A program made the position numbers and the translations under genes. Of a stretch of 6,970 nt of DNA, positions 1 to 6,749 are shown in pieces. Under the pieces are notes generated by a model. It did no database searches, was not told the origin of the DNA, and saw nothing but the letters and a program-made list of their open reading frames with translations. The stretch's first letter is position 1; the number at the start of each line of letters is the position of its first letter. Source of the stretch: JBOGJI01 sp050747865 (GTDB lineage: Bacteria > Acidobacteriota > Thermoanaerobaculia > Multivoradales > JAHEKO01). The stretch covers positions 1-6,970 of the forward strand of contig JBOGJI010000209.1 of NCBI GenBank assembly GCA_050747865.1. The letters run 5' to 3'.

Positions 1-177
1 GACGAGACCCTGCCGCAGGAGGGCGCCAAGCTCGCCCACTTCTGCTCGATGTGCGGGCCGCATTTCTGCTCGATGAAGATCACGCAGGAAGTGCGCGAGT
101 ACGCGAAAAAGGGCATGCAGGAGAAAGCGCTGGAATTCCGCCGCGGCGGCGGCGAGATCTACCGCTCGGGCCAGTAA
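1..177 (+). CDS. thiC: Phosphomethylpyrimidine synthase ThiC, C-terminal end (5' part outside window)
   Basis: This is the last 58 codons of a gene that enters from the left edge in frame 1 and stops at TAA 175-177. The translation reads DETLPQEGAKLAHFCSMCGP and then HFCSMKITQEVREYAKKGMQ, which I recognise as the C-terminus of ThiC. The cysteines at visible residues 15, 18 and 23 form the CX2CX4C motif that binds the [4Fe-4S] cluster of this non-canonical radical-SAM enzyme. ThiC is cytoplasmic and rearranges aminoimidazole ribotide to hydroxymethylpyrimidine phosphate, the pyrimidine half of thiamine. The tail after the cysteine motif (GMQEKALEFRRGGGEIY) is also typical of the family. No other thiamine gene is visible downstream; the next gene is convergent. 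A TPP riboswitch often precedes thiC, but its 5' end is not in view. Identification is firm, while completeness of the gene cannot be judged. Confidence 0.94.
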   Translation, partial: DETLPQEGAKLAHFCSMCGPHFCSMKITQEVREYAKKGMQEKALEFRRGGGEIYRSGQ

Positions 178-187
178 ACTGGGCCTG

Positions 188-226
188 GGCGGCGCGCGCG
201 ACGGTCGGGGCCGCCGCGTTCTTCTT
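188..226 (+). terminator. Possible factor-independent terminator of thiC
   Basis: GGCGGC at 188-193 can pair with GCCGCC at 210-215, giving a GC-only six-base-pair stem with a 16-nt loop, followed by the pyrimidine run TTCTTCTT at 219-226. It starts 11 nt after the thiC stop, in the convergent gap before the sugar dehydrogenase stop. The loop is long and the T-run is interrupted, so this is only a candidate. On the - strand the same stem is not followed by T residues, so it would serve thiC rather than the dehydrogenase gene. Confidence 0.3.
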
Positions 227-234
227 GCGCGGGC

Positions 235-1380
235 TCAGCCCGGCGGCACCAGCTTGTAGACCTTGCCGTCGAACGAGGTCACGTACAGCTCGCCGGCGAG
301 GTCCTCGCCGAACGAGCTCGGGTTGCCCGGCACTTCGCCGACCCGCGCATTGCTGATGCCCGAGTCGTCGTGGCGCAGCGCCCACAGCTCGCCGGTGCAG
401 AAGTCCGCGTAGAAATACGCGCCGACGAAGTCCGTCAGCGCCGTGCCGCGGTAGGTGTAGCCGCCGATGATGCTGCAGCGCCCGCCGCTGTGCGAATACT
501 CGAACAGCGGCGCGCGGGCGTTGCCCGGGTCCGGGTCCGATGCATTGAACACCAGCGTGCCCTCGAACTTGCGCCAGCCGTAGTTGCCGCCCTGGACGAT
601 CTGGTCGATCTCCTCGCGCTGGCCCTGGCCCACGTCGCCGGCCAGCAGCTCGCCGCTGTCGCGATCGAAGCTCGCGCGGAACGGGTTGCGCAGGCCGTAG
701 GCCCAGATCTCGTCCCGCCCGGCGACGCCGACGAACGGGTTGTCCGGCGGGATGGCGTAGTTGCGGTTGGGATCGCCCGGAAAGGCGTCGGCGTTCACGT
801 TGATCCGCAACAGCTTGCCGAGGAGGTTGGTCAGATCCTGGCCGTTGTCCTGCGGATCGCCGGCTCCGCCGCCGTCGCCGGTAGAGATGTACAGATAGCC
901 GTCGCGGCCGAAGTGGATCTGGCCGCCGTTGTGGTTGGCCTGCGGCTGGTCGAAAGTGAGCACCAAATGCGCCGAGCTCGGGTTGGCGATGTTGGGATTG
1001 CCTGCCGAGACCGTGTAGCGGGCGACGACCGTGTCTCCCGCCAGGTTCGTGTAGTCGACGTAGAAGAAGCCGTTGGTCTCATAGCGCGTGTGGAAGGCGA
1101 GGCCGAGCAGCCCCCGCTCGCCGCAGCAGCTCACCAGCGGCGAGAGATCGAGGAAGGGGGTCGGCAGCAGGTTGCCGCCGGCGACGATGCGGATCTGCCC
1201 GGTCTGCTGGGCGACGAAGATGCGGCCCCTGCCGTCGCCGGCGTGGGTGACGGCGACGGGGCTGGTGAGGCCGGAGACGACCGGGTCCAGCTCGATCTCG
1301 AGATCCTGGGCGCGGAGGGGAGACGCGGCTGTCGCGGTCAGCAGTCCGGCAACGACGAGTGTCGTCCGGAAACCCATCAC
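235..1380 (-). CDS. Exported PQQ-dependent sugar (aldose) dehydrogenase, GSDH family
   Basis: The 381-residue product belongs to the soluble glucose/sorbosone dehydrogenase family, six-bladed beta-propellers that oxidise aldoses with PQQ and calcium in the periplasm. Residues 1-25 form a Sec signal peptide (basic MMGFR, hydrophobic LVVAGLLTATAA, cleavage near LRAQ-D). Family landmarks follow in order: the GLLGLAFH blade at 90-97, HNGGQIHFGRDGYLYISTGD at 150-169 with H150 at the catalytic-base position, WAYGLRNPFR at 226-235 with R231 at the PQQ-contacting position, the GDVGQ...EEID stretch at 248-259, and GGNYGW at 264-269. C302 and C328 sit where related proteins have a paired-cysteine loop, and C85-C86 are adjacent cysteines. 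The length is normal. The start at 1380 has AGGGG only 1 nt upstream; the second ATG at 1377 is 4 nt from it and may be the true start. It begins 4 bp after the ligase stop, so the two are probably co-transcribed. The family is certain; the substrate is not predictable. Confidence 0.94.
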   Translation of the reverse strand: MMGFRTTLVVAGLLTATAASPLRAQDLEIELDPVVSGLTSPVAVTHAGDGRGRIFVAQQTGQIRIVAGGNLLPTPFLDLSPLVSCCGERGLLGLAFHTRYETNGFFYVDYTNLAGDTVVARYTVSAGNPNIANPSSAHLVLTFDQPQANHNGGQIHFGRDGYLYISTGDGGGAGDPQDNGQDLTNLLGKLLRINVNADAFPGDPNRNYAIPPDNPFVGVAGRDEIWAYGLRNPFRASFDRDSGELLAGDVGQGQREEIDQIVQGGNYGWRKFEGTLVFNASDPDPGNARAPLFEYSHSGGRCSIIGGYTYRGTALTDFVGAYFYADFCTGELWALRHDDSGISNARVGEVPGNPSSFGEDLAGELYVTSFDGKVYKLVPPG

Positions 1381-1384
1381 GCCC

Positions 1385-3205
1385 CTATTCTACGCCGCAG
1401 GGAAACGAGGAGATCGTTCTCACGGCCGCGCCCAGGTGGCGCACGTCGCGGGAGGGGCCGACCCCCTGCCGCGGGAAGTCGAGGAACGGCCGGAATGACG
1501 GCCTGGCGGCCAGCTCGACGACCAGGTATCGGGACCGCGGCGCCCCGACCTCCAGCACCTCCCAGCTCCAGCCGCCGCGCAGCTCCAGGCGGCGCGACAA
1601 GCCGGCGGTGCGGATCGTCAGCTCGACGGGAAAGGCGCCGGCCGCCGGGCGGCCGTTGGCCACCGGGACGCGCAGGCAGTCGGCTCGCCAGGGGACGCGG
1701 ATGGCCGCCCGCGGGCCCATCCAATGGAAGCGCCGGCGGTTGCTTCGCTCCGGCTCGCGGAAGCCGAACGCGTGGTCGCCGCGCCACGACGGCGCCGGAT
1801 CCGGCAGCCGCAGCGGCATCCAGAGCAGCGCGATCAGTCCGAGCACCTGGGCAGCCTGGGCGATCCACCGGCTCGTCCGCGGCTCCGGCCGCGACACCGC
1901 CACCGCGAGCAGCATCCACATCAGCCAGTGGATCGAGCGCAGGAAGGGCATGTATTGCACCAGGCCGTAGACCAGGGCGCCGCCGAGGCTCAACGCCAGG
2001 CCCAGCGCCACCATCCGCCAGGGCGGGTCGTCGCCGTGCCGCGCCCGCAGCAGGACGATGGCCGCCGCGGTGACCACCAAGACCAGGGCGGCGAGCCCCA
2101 ACACGCCGGTCTCCGCCAGCGCGTTCAGGTACCAGTTGTGGGCCGTCCCGCGCGGCCGTTGCGTGCCCGGCGCCCCGGGTGGGTGGATCGAGTCGTAGGC
2201 CGGCGCGAAGGAGCCGACGCCCCAGCCCAGCAGCGGCCGGGCCCGCGCCAGCTCCAGCGACGCCGTCCACAGCTTCTCGCGGCCGGCCAGGTCGTCCAGC
2301 GACGTGGCGAAGCGCTGGCGCAGCGCCTGCGAGCGGGCTACGGGGCTGGCCACCAGCACGCCGGCGAGGAGCAGGAGGAAGCCCGCGGCGCCCATCGCCA
2401 GCCGCCGCCGCAGCCGCGGGCTGGCGACGAGCTGCCGCCGGCACACCGCCGCCAGGGCGGCGATCTGCACCAGGCCGGCCAGCCAGGCGCCGCGCTGCTG
2501 CGCCAGCACGACCACCACCAAGGAGAGCGCGGCGAGCAGCACGGCGGCGACGTTCCACCGCCGCGCCGCCAGGCAGGCGACGGCGAACGGGGCGGCGACG
2601 ATCACGTACTCCGCCAGCCAGCCGGAGTTGAAGAAGACCGAGTGCATCCGCTCCACCGGCACCAGATCGCCGATGGCGCGGTAGGAGCCGAGGTCGAGCA
2701 GCTCCAGGTGCTCCAGCAGGCCGAGGAGGCCGGTGGCGACCAGCCCCGCCGCCACCGCGCCGCCGAACACCACCGCCCCGCGGTCCCACAACGCCCGCCT
2801 GGCGGCATGGAACAGGGCTACCCCGAGCAGGATGTCGGCGGCGTGGCGCCAGGTGTAGAGCGCCTCCCAGCTCTCCACCCCGGAGAAGGTGGAGGCCAGC
2901 CGCAGCAGGGTCCCTGGATGCCAGGACGGCGGGTCGTAGGCCAGCGGCACCAGGGAGGCGAGCGCGATGAAAAGCAGCACCGCGACCGGCCAGGACAGAT
3001 CCGAGCGCGGCGGCCGCGGCGGGCGCAGGCAGGTGAGGACGGCGGCCACGGCGGCGACGTCGAAGGCGCCGAGATACGGACCGCCCGGCGGCGAGCCGAA
3101 GAAGGGGAGGCAGAAGGCGAAGAGATAGAGCGCCCAACGAGGCCTCCAGGCTCCCGCCGCGGCGATCGCCAGCGGGGCCAGCCAGACCAACCGCTCCCAG
3201 GGCAC
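1385..3205 (-). CDS. O-antigen ligase/polymerase-family membrane protein with C-terminal soluble domain
   Basis: The 606-residue protein has about 12-13 hydrophobic segments between residues 5 and 465, then a soluble tail. The segment REKLWTASLELARARPLLGWGVGSF (309-333) and the following AHNWYLNALAETGVLGL (355-371) are hallmarks of the Wzy_C/WaaL superfamily. H356-N357-X9-G367-X2-G370 matches the WaaL pattern H[NSQ]X9GXX[GTY] exactly, which favours ligase over polymerase. Such enzymes transfer undecaprenyl-diphosphate-linked glycan to lipid A-core or another acceptor at the periplasmic face. The last 135 or so residues (about 470-606) look beta-rich and are not part of the minimal ligase fold. 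The start is GTG at 3203-3205: the frame stays open upstream but holds no ATG, GTG or TTG before the divergent rfbB start. No Shine-Dalgarno is visible. The stop is TAG at 1385-1387. The neighbouring rhamnose operon supports a surface-polysaccharide role. A Wzy polymerase or a protein O-glycosyltransferase (PglL-like) cannot be excluded. Confidence 0.88.
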   Translation of the reverse strand: MPWERLVWLAPLAIAAAGAWRPRWALYLFAFCLPFFGSPPGGPYLGAFDVAAVAAVLTCLRPPRPPRSDLSWPVAVLLFIALASLVPLAYDPPSWHPGTLLRLASTFSGVESWEALYTWRHAADILLGVALFHAARRALWDRGAVVFGGAVAAGLVATGLLGLLEHLELLDLGSYRAIGDLVPVERMHSVFFNSGWLAEYVIVAAPFAVACLAARRWNVAAVLLAALSLVVVVLAQQRGAWLAGLVQIAALAAVCRRQLVASPRLRRRLAMGAAGFLLLLAGVLVASPVARSQALRQRFATSLDDLAGREKLWTASLELARARPLLGWGVGSFAPAYDSIHPPGAPGTQRPRGTAHNWYLNALAETGVLGLAALVLVVTAAAIVLLRARHGDDPPWRMVALGLALSLGGALVYGLVQYMPFLRSIHWLMWMLLAVAVSRPEPRTSRWIAQAAQVLGLIALLWMPLRLPDPAPSWRGDHAFGFREPERSNRRRFHWMGPRAAIRVPWRADCLRVPVANGRPAAGAFPVELTIRTAGLSRRLELRGGWSWEVLEVGAPRSRYLVVELAARPSFRPFLDFPRQGVGPSRDVRHLGAAVRTISSFPCGVE

Positions 3206-3231
3206 CGAAAGAATGTAGCATAGGCCCCCGC
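3206..3231. promoter_or_regulatory. Divergent intergenic island, possible bidirectional promoter
   Basis: Only 26 bp separate the GTG of the ligase gene (- strand) from the ATG of rfbB (+ strand). The core, AAAGAATGTAGCATAGG, is distinctly AT-richer than the flanks. It contains TAGCAT (3216-3221, + strand) and TATGCT (3222-3217, - strand), each matching four of six positions of a sigma-70 -10 box. If used, these would place transcription starts within a few bases of each start codon. Neither start has a recognisable Shine-Dalgarno, which would fit leaderless or very short-leader mRNAs. No -35 box is evident on either strand, so the assignment is tentative. Confidence 0.3.
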
Positions 3232-4290
3232 ATGAAAACTTGGCTCGTCACAGGCGGCGCCGGCTTCATCGGCGGCAACTTCGTGCACGCGGCGCGCGGG
3301 CAAGGCCGCGCCCGCGTCGTCAACCTGGACGCCTTGACCTACGCCGGCCATCCAGAGACCCTGCGGCCGCTTTCCGGCGACCCCGATCACCTCTTCGTGC
3401 ACGGCGACATCGGCGACCGGGCGCTGGTCGCTCGGCTGCTCGCCGAGCACCGCCCGTCGGCCGTCGTCCACTTCGCCGCCGAGTCGCACGTCGACCGCTC
3501 GATCGACGGGCCGGCGGCGTTCGTCCAGACCAACGTCCTCGGCACCTTGGCCCTGCTCGAGGCCGTGCTCGACTACTGGAACACCTTGGGCGGCGCCAAG
3601 CGCGACGCCTTCCGCTTCCTCCACATCTCGACCGACGAGGTCTACGGCGCCCTCGGCGCCACCGGGGCCTTCACCGAAGACAGCCCCTACCGCCCCAACT
3701 CGCCCTACGCCGCCTCCAAGGCGGCCGCCGACCACCTGGTGCGCGCCTTCCACCGCACCCACGGGCTGCCGGCGCTGACCTCGAACTGCTCCAACAACTA
3801 CGGCCCCTATCAGTACCCGGAGAAGCTGATTCCGCTGATGATCTTGAAGGGGCTCGCCGGCGAGCCCTTGCCGGTCTACGGCGACGGGCAACAGGTGCGG
3901 GACTGGCTGTACGTCGGCGACCACTGCTCGGCCCTGTTTCGGGTTCTGGAGGCGGCCGAGCCGGGCAGCGTCCACGTCATCGGCGGCAACTGCGAGCGCG
4001 CCAACCTGGATCTGGTACGCACGCTCTGCCGCGTCCTCGACGACCGGCACCCCGAGGGCGCCCCCCACGACCGGTTGATCACCTTCGTCGAGGACCGCCC
4101 CGGCCACGACCGCCGCTACGCCATCGACGCGCGCCGCATGCGCGAGGAGCTGGGCTGGGAGCCGTCGGTGGACCTCGCCGCCGGCCTGGAGCGGACCGTC
4201 GCCTGGTACCTCGACCACCGCGACTGGTGCGCCGCCGTGCTCGGCGAGCGCTACCAGGGCGAGCGCCTGGGATTGCAGCGTGGCGCGTAG
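3232..4290 (+). CDS. rfbB: dTDP-glucose 4,6-dehydratase RfbB (RmlB)
   Basis: The 352-residue protein is full length for this extended short-chain dehydrogenase/reductase. It converts dTDP-D-glucose to dTDP-4-keto-6-deoxy-D-glucose, the second step of dTDP-L-rhamnose synthesis, in the cytoplasm with bound NAD+. The N-terminal Rossmann motif is TGGAGFIG (7-14). Other landmarks are LDALTYAG (32-39), HFAAESHVDRS (80-90), STDEVYG (133-139) with the catalytic T134-D135-E136 triad, SPYAASKAAADH (157-168) with Y159 and K163, NNYGPYQYPEKLIPL (188-202) and GDGQQVRDWLYVGDH (217-231). The DE pair after the threonine distinguishes dehydratases from UDP-galactose epimerases. The ATG at 3232 directly precedes the Rossmann strand, so the start is secure despite the lack of a Shine-Dalgarno. 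The last 11 nt overlap rfbA. It is the first gene of a four-gene operon, diverging from the ligase gene. Confidence 0.97.
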   Translation: MKTWLVTGGAGFIGGNFVHAARGQGRARVVNLDALTYAGHPETLRPLSGDPDHLFVHGDIGDRALVARLLAEHRPSAVVHFAAESHVDRSIDGPAAFVQTNVLGTLALLEAVLDYWNTLGGAKRDAFRFLHISTDEVYGALGATGAFTEDSPYRPNSPYAASKAAADHLVRAFHRTHGLPALTSNCSNNYGPYQYPEKLIPLMILKGLAGEPLPVYGDGQQVRDWLYVGDHCSALFRVLEAAEPGSVHVIGGNCERANLDLVRTLCRVLDDRHPEGAPHDRLITFVEDRPGHDRRYAIDARRMREELGWEPSVDLAAGLERTVAWYLDHRDWCAAVLGERYQGERLGLQRGA

Positions 4291-5167
4291 GGGCATCGTC
4301 CTCGCCGGCGGCGTCGGCTCGCGCCTGCACCCCATCACCCAGGTGGTGAGCAAGCAGCTCCTGCCGGTCTACGACAAGCCGCTCATCTACTACCCGCTGT
4401 CCACCCTGATGAGCGCCGGCGTGCGCGAGATCCTGATCATCACCACCCCGCACGAGGCGAGGCATTTCGTCGACCTGCTGGGGGACGGCGGCCGCTGGGG
4501 CGTCGACTTCCAGTACGCCGAGCAGCCCGAGCCGGGCGGCCTCGCCCAGGCCTACCTGATCGGCGCCGAGTTCGTGGGCGACCGGCCGTCCTGCCTCATC
4601 CTCGGCGACAACATCTTCCACGGTGCCGGGCTGGAGGCGCAGTTCGCCCGCGCCGCCAAGCGCTCAACCGGGGCGACGGTCTTCGGCTACTGGGTGCACG
4701 ATCCCGAGCGCTACGGCGTGGTCGGCTTCGACGAGTGGGGCAAGGTGACCAGCATCGAGGAGAAGCCGCAGCGCCCGGCCTCCCACTACGCGGTCACCGG
4801 CCTCTACTTCTACGACCGGCGCGCCGCTGAGATCGCGCGCCGGCTCGAGCCCTCGGCGCGCGGCGAGCTCGAGATCACGGACTTGAACCGCCTCTACCTG
4901 GAGGACGGCTCGCTGCACGTCGAACTCCTGGGCCGCGGCGTCGCCTGGCTCGACACCGGCACCCACGAGTCCCTGATGCAGGCCGCCAACTTCATCGCCA
5001 CCATCGAGCAGCGCCAGGGCCTGCGCATCGCCTGCCCGGAGGAGGTGGCCTTCCGGCGTGGCTGGATCGACGCCGAGCAGCTCCTGAACCTGGCCCGCCC
5101 CCTGCGCCAGAATGGCTACGGCCGCTACCTCGAGTCCCTGGTCGAGGAGGTGCCGCCGGCATCGTGA
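4280..5167 (+). CDS. rfbA: Glucose-1-phosphate thymidylyltransferase RfbA (RmlA)
   Basis: The 295-residue protein catalyses glucose-1-phosphate + dTTP to dTDP-glucose + PPi, the first and usually feedback-regulated step of the dTDP-rhamnose pathway. The nucleotidyltransferase signature LAGGVGSRLHPIT (8-20) is followed by KQLLPVYDKPLIYYPLSTLM (25-44), where K25 lies in the conserved lysine motif. D110 in LGDNIFHG (108-115) and D225 in WLDTGTHESL (223-232) are the expected metal-binding aspartates, and IEEKP (159-163) and VTGLYFYD (172-179) are also family signatures. Length fits the short RmlA class. The start is GTG at 4280, eleven nt inside the end of rfbB; a weak GGGA at 4269-4272 sits 7 nt upstream. 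The overlap suggests translational coupling. The stop TGA overlaps the rfbC start. Confidence 0.97.
   Translation: MARRGIVLAGGVGSRLHPITQVVSKQLLPVYDKPLIYYPLSTLMSAGVREILIITTPHEARHFVDLLGDGGRWGVDFQYAEQPEPGGLAQAYLIGAEFVGDRPSCLILGDNIFHGAGLEAQFARAAKRSTGATVFGYWVHDPERYGVVGFDEWGKVTSIEEKPQRPASHYAVTGLYFYDRRAAEIARRLEPSARGELEITDLNRLYLEDGSLHVELLGRGVAWLDTGTHESLMQAANFIATIEQRQGLRIACPEEVAFRRGWIDAEQLLNLARPLRQNGYGRYLESLVEEVPPAS
5144..5151 (+). promoter_or_regulatory. Strong Shine-Dalgarno-like site inside rfbA, upstream of rfbC
   Basis: GAGGAGGT lies within the last codons of rfbA (encoding part of LVEEVPPAS), ending 12 nt before the GTG of rfbC. It is the best anti-SD match at any start in the window, though its spacing is longer than the usual 5-9 nt. 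It may also be simply the codons for Glu-Glu-Val. Confidence 0.35.
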
Positions 5168-5724
5168 AGGTGCTCGACACTCCGCTCCCCGAGGTCAAGC
5201 TCGTCGAGCCCGACACCTTCGGCGACGACCGCGGCTTCTTCCAGGAGACCTGGAACCAGGCGCGCTACACCGACCTCGGCATCGCCGCGAGCTTCCGCCA
5301 GTCCAACCTCTCGGTCTCCCGCCGCGGCGTCCTGCGCGGTCTCCACTTCCAGCAGCCACGGCCGCAGGGCAAGCTCGTCTACGTGCTTTCCGGCGTGGTC
5401 TTCGACGTGGCGGTGGACATCCGCGTCGGCTCGCCCCGCTTCGGCCGCTGGTGGGGCACCGAGCTCTCCGGCGACAACCACCGCCAGCTCTGGGTGCCCG
5501 AGGGCTTCGCCCACGGTTTCTGCGTCCTCTCCGAGCGCGCCGTGTTCGCCTACCTGTGCACCACCGAATACGACCGCCAGGCCGACCGGGCGCTGCGCTT
5601 CGACGACGCGGAGATCGGCGTCGAGTGGCCGGCGCGCGACCCCGAGCTGTCGGCCAAGGACGCCGCCGCCCCGCTCCTCGCCGAGCTGCGCGAGCGGGAC
5701 CTCCTGCCGCGGTACGAGCCGTGA
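5164..5724 (+). CDS. rfbC: dTDP-4-dehydrorhamnose 3,5-epimerase RfbC (RmlC)
   Basis: The 186-residue cupin converts dTDP-4-keto-6-deoxy-D-glucose to dTDP-4-keto-L-rhamnose by epimerising C3 and C5; it works as a cytoplasmic dimer without a cofactor. Family landmarks are DDRGFFQETW (21-30), RQSNLSVSRRGVLRGLHFQ (45-63) with catalytic H61, PQGKLVYVLSGVVFDVAVDIR (67-87) with K70, LWVPEGFAHGFCVLSE (109-124), and YLCTTEYDRQAD (130-141), where Y130 and Y136 match the active-site tyrosine region. SAKD (163-166) is the usual C-terminal motif. Length is normal. The start is GTG at 5164-5166, overlapping the rfbA stop in a GTGA arrangement. The end overlaps rfbD in the same way. Both overlaps indicate tight operon coupling. 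Confidence 0.97.
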   Translation: MKVLDTPLPEVKLVEPDTFGDDRGFFQETWNQARYTDLGIAASFRQSNLSVSRRGVLRGLHFQQPRPQGKLVYVLSGVVFDVAVDIRVGSPRFGRWWGTELSGDNHRQLWVPEGFAHGFCVLSERAVFAYLCTTEYDRQADRALRFDDAEIGVEWPARDPELSAKDAAAPLLAELRERDLLPRYEP

Positions 5725-6692
5725 GCGCGCGGCCCCTGCGGTTCCTGATCCTCGGCGCCAACGGCCAGCTCGGCCGCGAGCTCACCGTCGCCCTCTCCGC
5801 CTTGGGCGAGGTCCTGACCGCGACCCGCGACGGCCGCGCCGCCCCCGGACAGACCGCCCTGGCCGCCGACCTCGCCCACCCCGAGCAGCTCGTGGACGTC
5901 CTCCGTAGGGCCCGCCCGGACGTGGTCGCCAACGCCGCCGCCTACACCGCGGTCGACCGCGCCGAGGAGGAGCCCGAGCTCGCCCGGCTCGTCAACGCCG
6001 AGGCCCCAGGCGTCCTCGCCGCCGAGGCCGCCCGGGCCGGGGCCCTGCTCGTCCACTATTCCACCGATTACGTCTTCGGAGGCGCCCCGGCCAGCGTCCC
6101 TGCCGGCCGTCCGGCGAGACCGTGGCGGGAGACCGACCCCACCGCGCCCGTCAACGTGTACGGCCGGACGAAACGCGACGGCGAAGAGGCCGTCCGCGCC
6201 GCCGGCGGCCCCCACCTGGTCTTCCGCACGAGCTGGGTCTACGCCGGCCACGGCCACAACTTCCTGCGCACCATGCTCCGCCTGGGCGCCGAGCGCGACG
6301 AGCTGCGCATCGTCGACGATCAGACCGGCGCCCCCACCTGGGCCCGCCCCCTGGCCCTCGCCACCGCTGCCGTCCTCGCCCGCCTGGGCACCGCCGCCCC
6401 GCCCGCCGAGGCGCTGGCCGACCACGGCGGCACCTACCACCTGGCCGCCGGGGGCGAGACCACCTGGCATGGCTTCGCCGTTGAGATCTTCCGCCTCGCC
6501 GCCAATCACGGCCTCATCCCGCGTGCGCCCACGGTGATCCCCATCACGACCGCCGAGTTCGGCGCCCCCGCCCCACGCCCCCCGTACTCCGTCCTCGACT
6601 GCGCCCGCGCCGAGCAGACCTTCGGCGTCCGGCTTCCCGAGTGGAGCCGATCCCTGGCGGCCTGCCTCGCCGACCTGGCGGCGTCGAGCTAG
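5721..6692 (+). CDS. rfbD: dTDP-4-dehydrorhamnose reductase RfbD (RmlD)
   Basis: The 323-residue short-chain dehydrogenase/reductase performs the last step, NAD(P)H-dependent reduction of dTDP-4-keto-L-rhamnose to dTDP-L-rhamnose. The cofactor motif is LILGANGQLGREL (9-21). Further landmarks are DVVANAAAYTAVDRAEEEPE (67-86), HYSTDYVFGG (112-121), VNVYGRTKRDGE (144-155) with the catalytic Y147 and K151, FRTSWVYAGHGHNFLRTML (168-186) and DDQTGAPTWARPLA (199-212). A loop at about 122-135 (APASVPAGRPARPW) is several residues longer than in enteric RmlD, but lies outside the core. The GTG at 5721 shares GTGA with the rfbC stop and directly precedes the Rossmann strand. The frame is open far upstream (from 5112) only because of high GC; that part runs through rfbA and rfbC out of frame. 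It ends with TAG at 6690-6692, right at the edge of the hairpin-rich stretch. Confidence 0.96.
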   Translation: MSARPLRFLILGANGQLGRELTVALSALGEVLTATRDGRAAPGQTALAADLAHPEQLVDVLRRARPDVVANAAAYTAVDRAEEEPELARLVNAEAPGVLAAEAARAGALLVHYSTDYVFGGAPASVPAGRPARPWRETDPTAPVNVYGRTKRDGEEAVRAAGGPHLVFRTSWVYAGHGHNFLRTMLRLGAERDELRIVDDQTGAPTWARPLALATAAVLARLGTAAPPAEALADHGGTYHLAAGGETTWHGFAVEIFRLAANHGLIPRAPTVIPITTAEFGAPAPRPPYSVLDCARAEQTFGVRLPEWSRSLAACLADLAASS

Positions 6693-6735
6693 TGTTGTGT
6701 CTCCAACATGGCTTCACCATCTGCGCGGCCCTCTT

Positions 6736-6749
6736 CGCCGCTGGCGGCG
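6736..6749. repeat. Perfect GC-rich palindrome in the rfbD 3' region
   Basis: CGCCGC, the loop TG, then GCGGCG form a six-base-pair hairpin with a minimal two-nt spacer, 44 nt after the rfbD stop. GCGC at 6723-6726 and 6752-6755 could extend it across an asymmetric internal loop. No T-run follows, so a classical terminator is not supported; 3'-end protection of the rfb mRNA or a REP-like element are alternatives. Confidence 0.45.

Noticed and set aside
230..242. CGGGC-TCA-GCCCG hairpin over the sugar dehydrogenase stop as its terminator
   Set aside because: A five-base-pair stem with a three-nt loop and no T-run on the - strand is too weak to call.
370..2073. 567-codon open frame on the + strand across the dehydrogenase and ligase genes
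   Set aside because: It is antisense to two genes with clear family motifs, and its translation is Arg/Ala/Val-rich low-complexity text typical of GC-rich shadows.
1724..3223. 499-codon open frame on the + strand opposite the ligase gene
   Set aside because: The Gln/Arg/His-rich translation without motifs is an antisense shadow.
1377..3323. 648-codon open frame on the - strand over the ligase gene
   Set aside because: It is a shifted frame of the ligase gene; the translation is Arg/Ala/Gly/Pro-rich without any domain, whereas the other frame has membrane helices and the WaaL motif.
2818..4353. 511-codon open frame on the - strand crossing the divergent start region and rfbB
   Set aside because: It would run antisense through rfbB and out of frame through the ligase gene; no family features are present.
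5112..5720. Upstream extension of the rfbD frame by 203 codons, suggesting a fusion protein
   Set aside because: The added part is an out-of-frame reading of rfbA and rfbC, Arg/Pro-rich, and the GTG at 5721 gives the normal RmlD length and N-terminus.
5550..6509. 319-codon open frame on the - strand opposite rfbC/rfbD
   Set aside because: Gly/Ala-rich antisense shadow of two well-identified genes.
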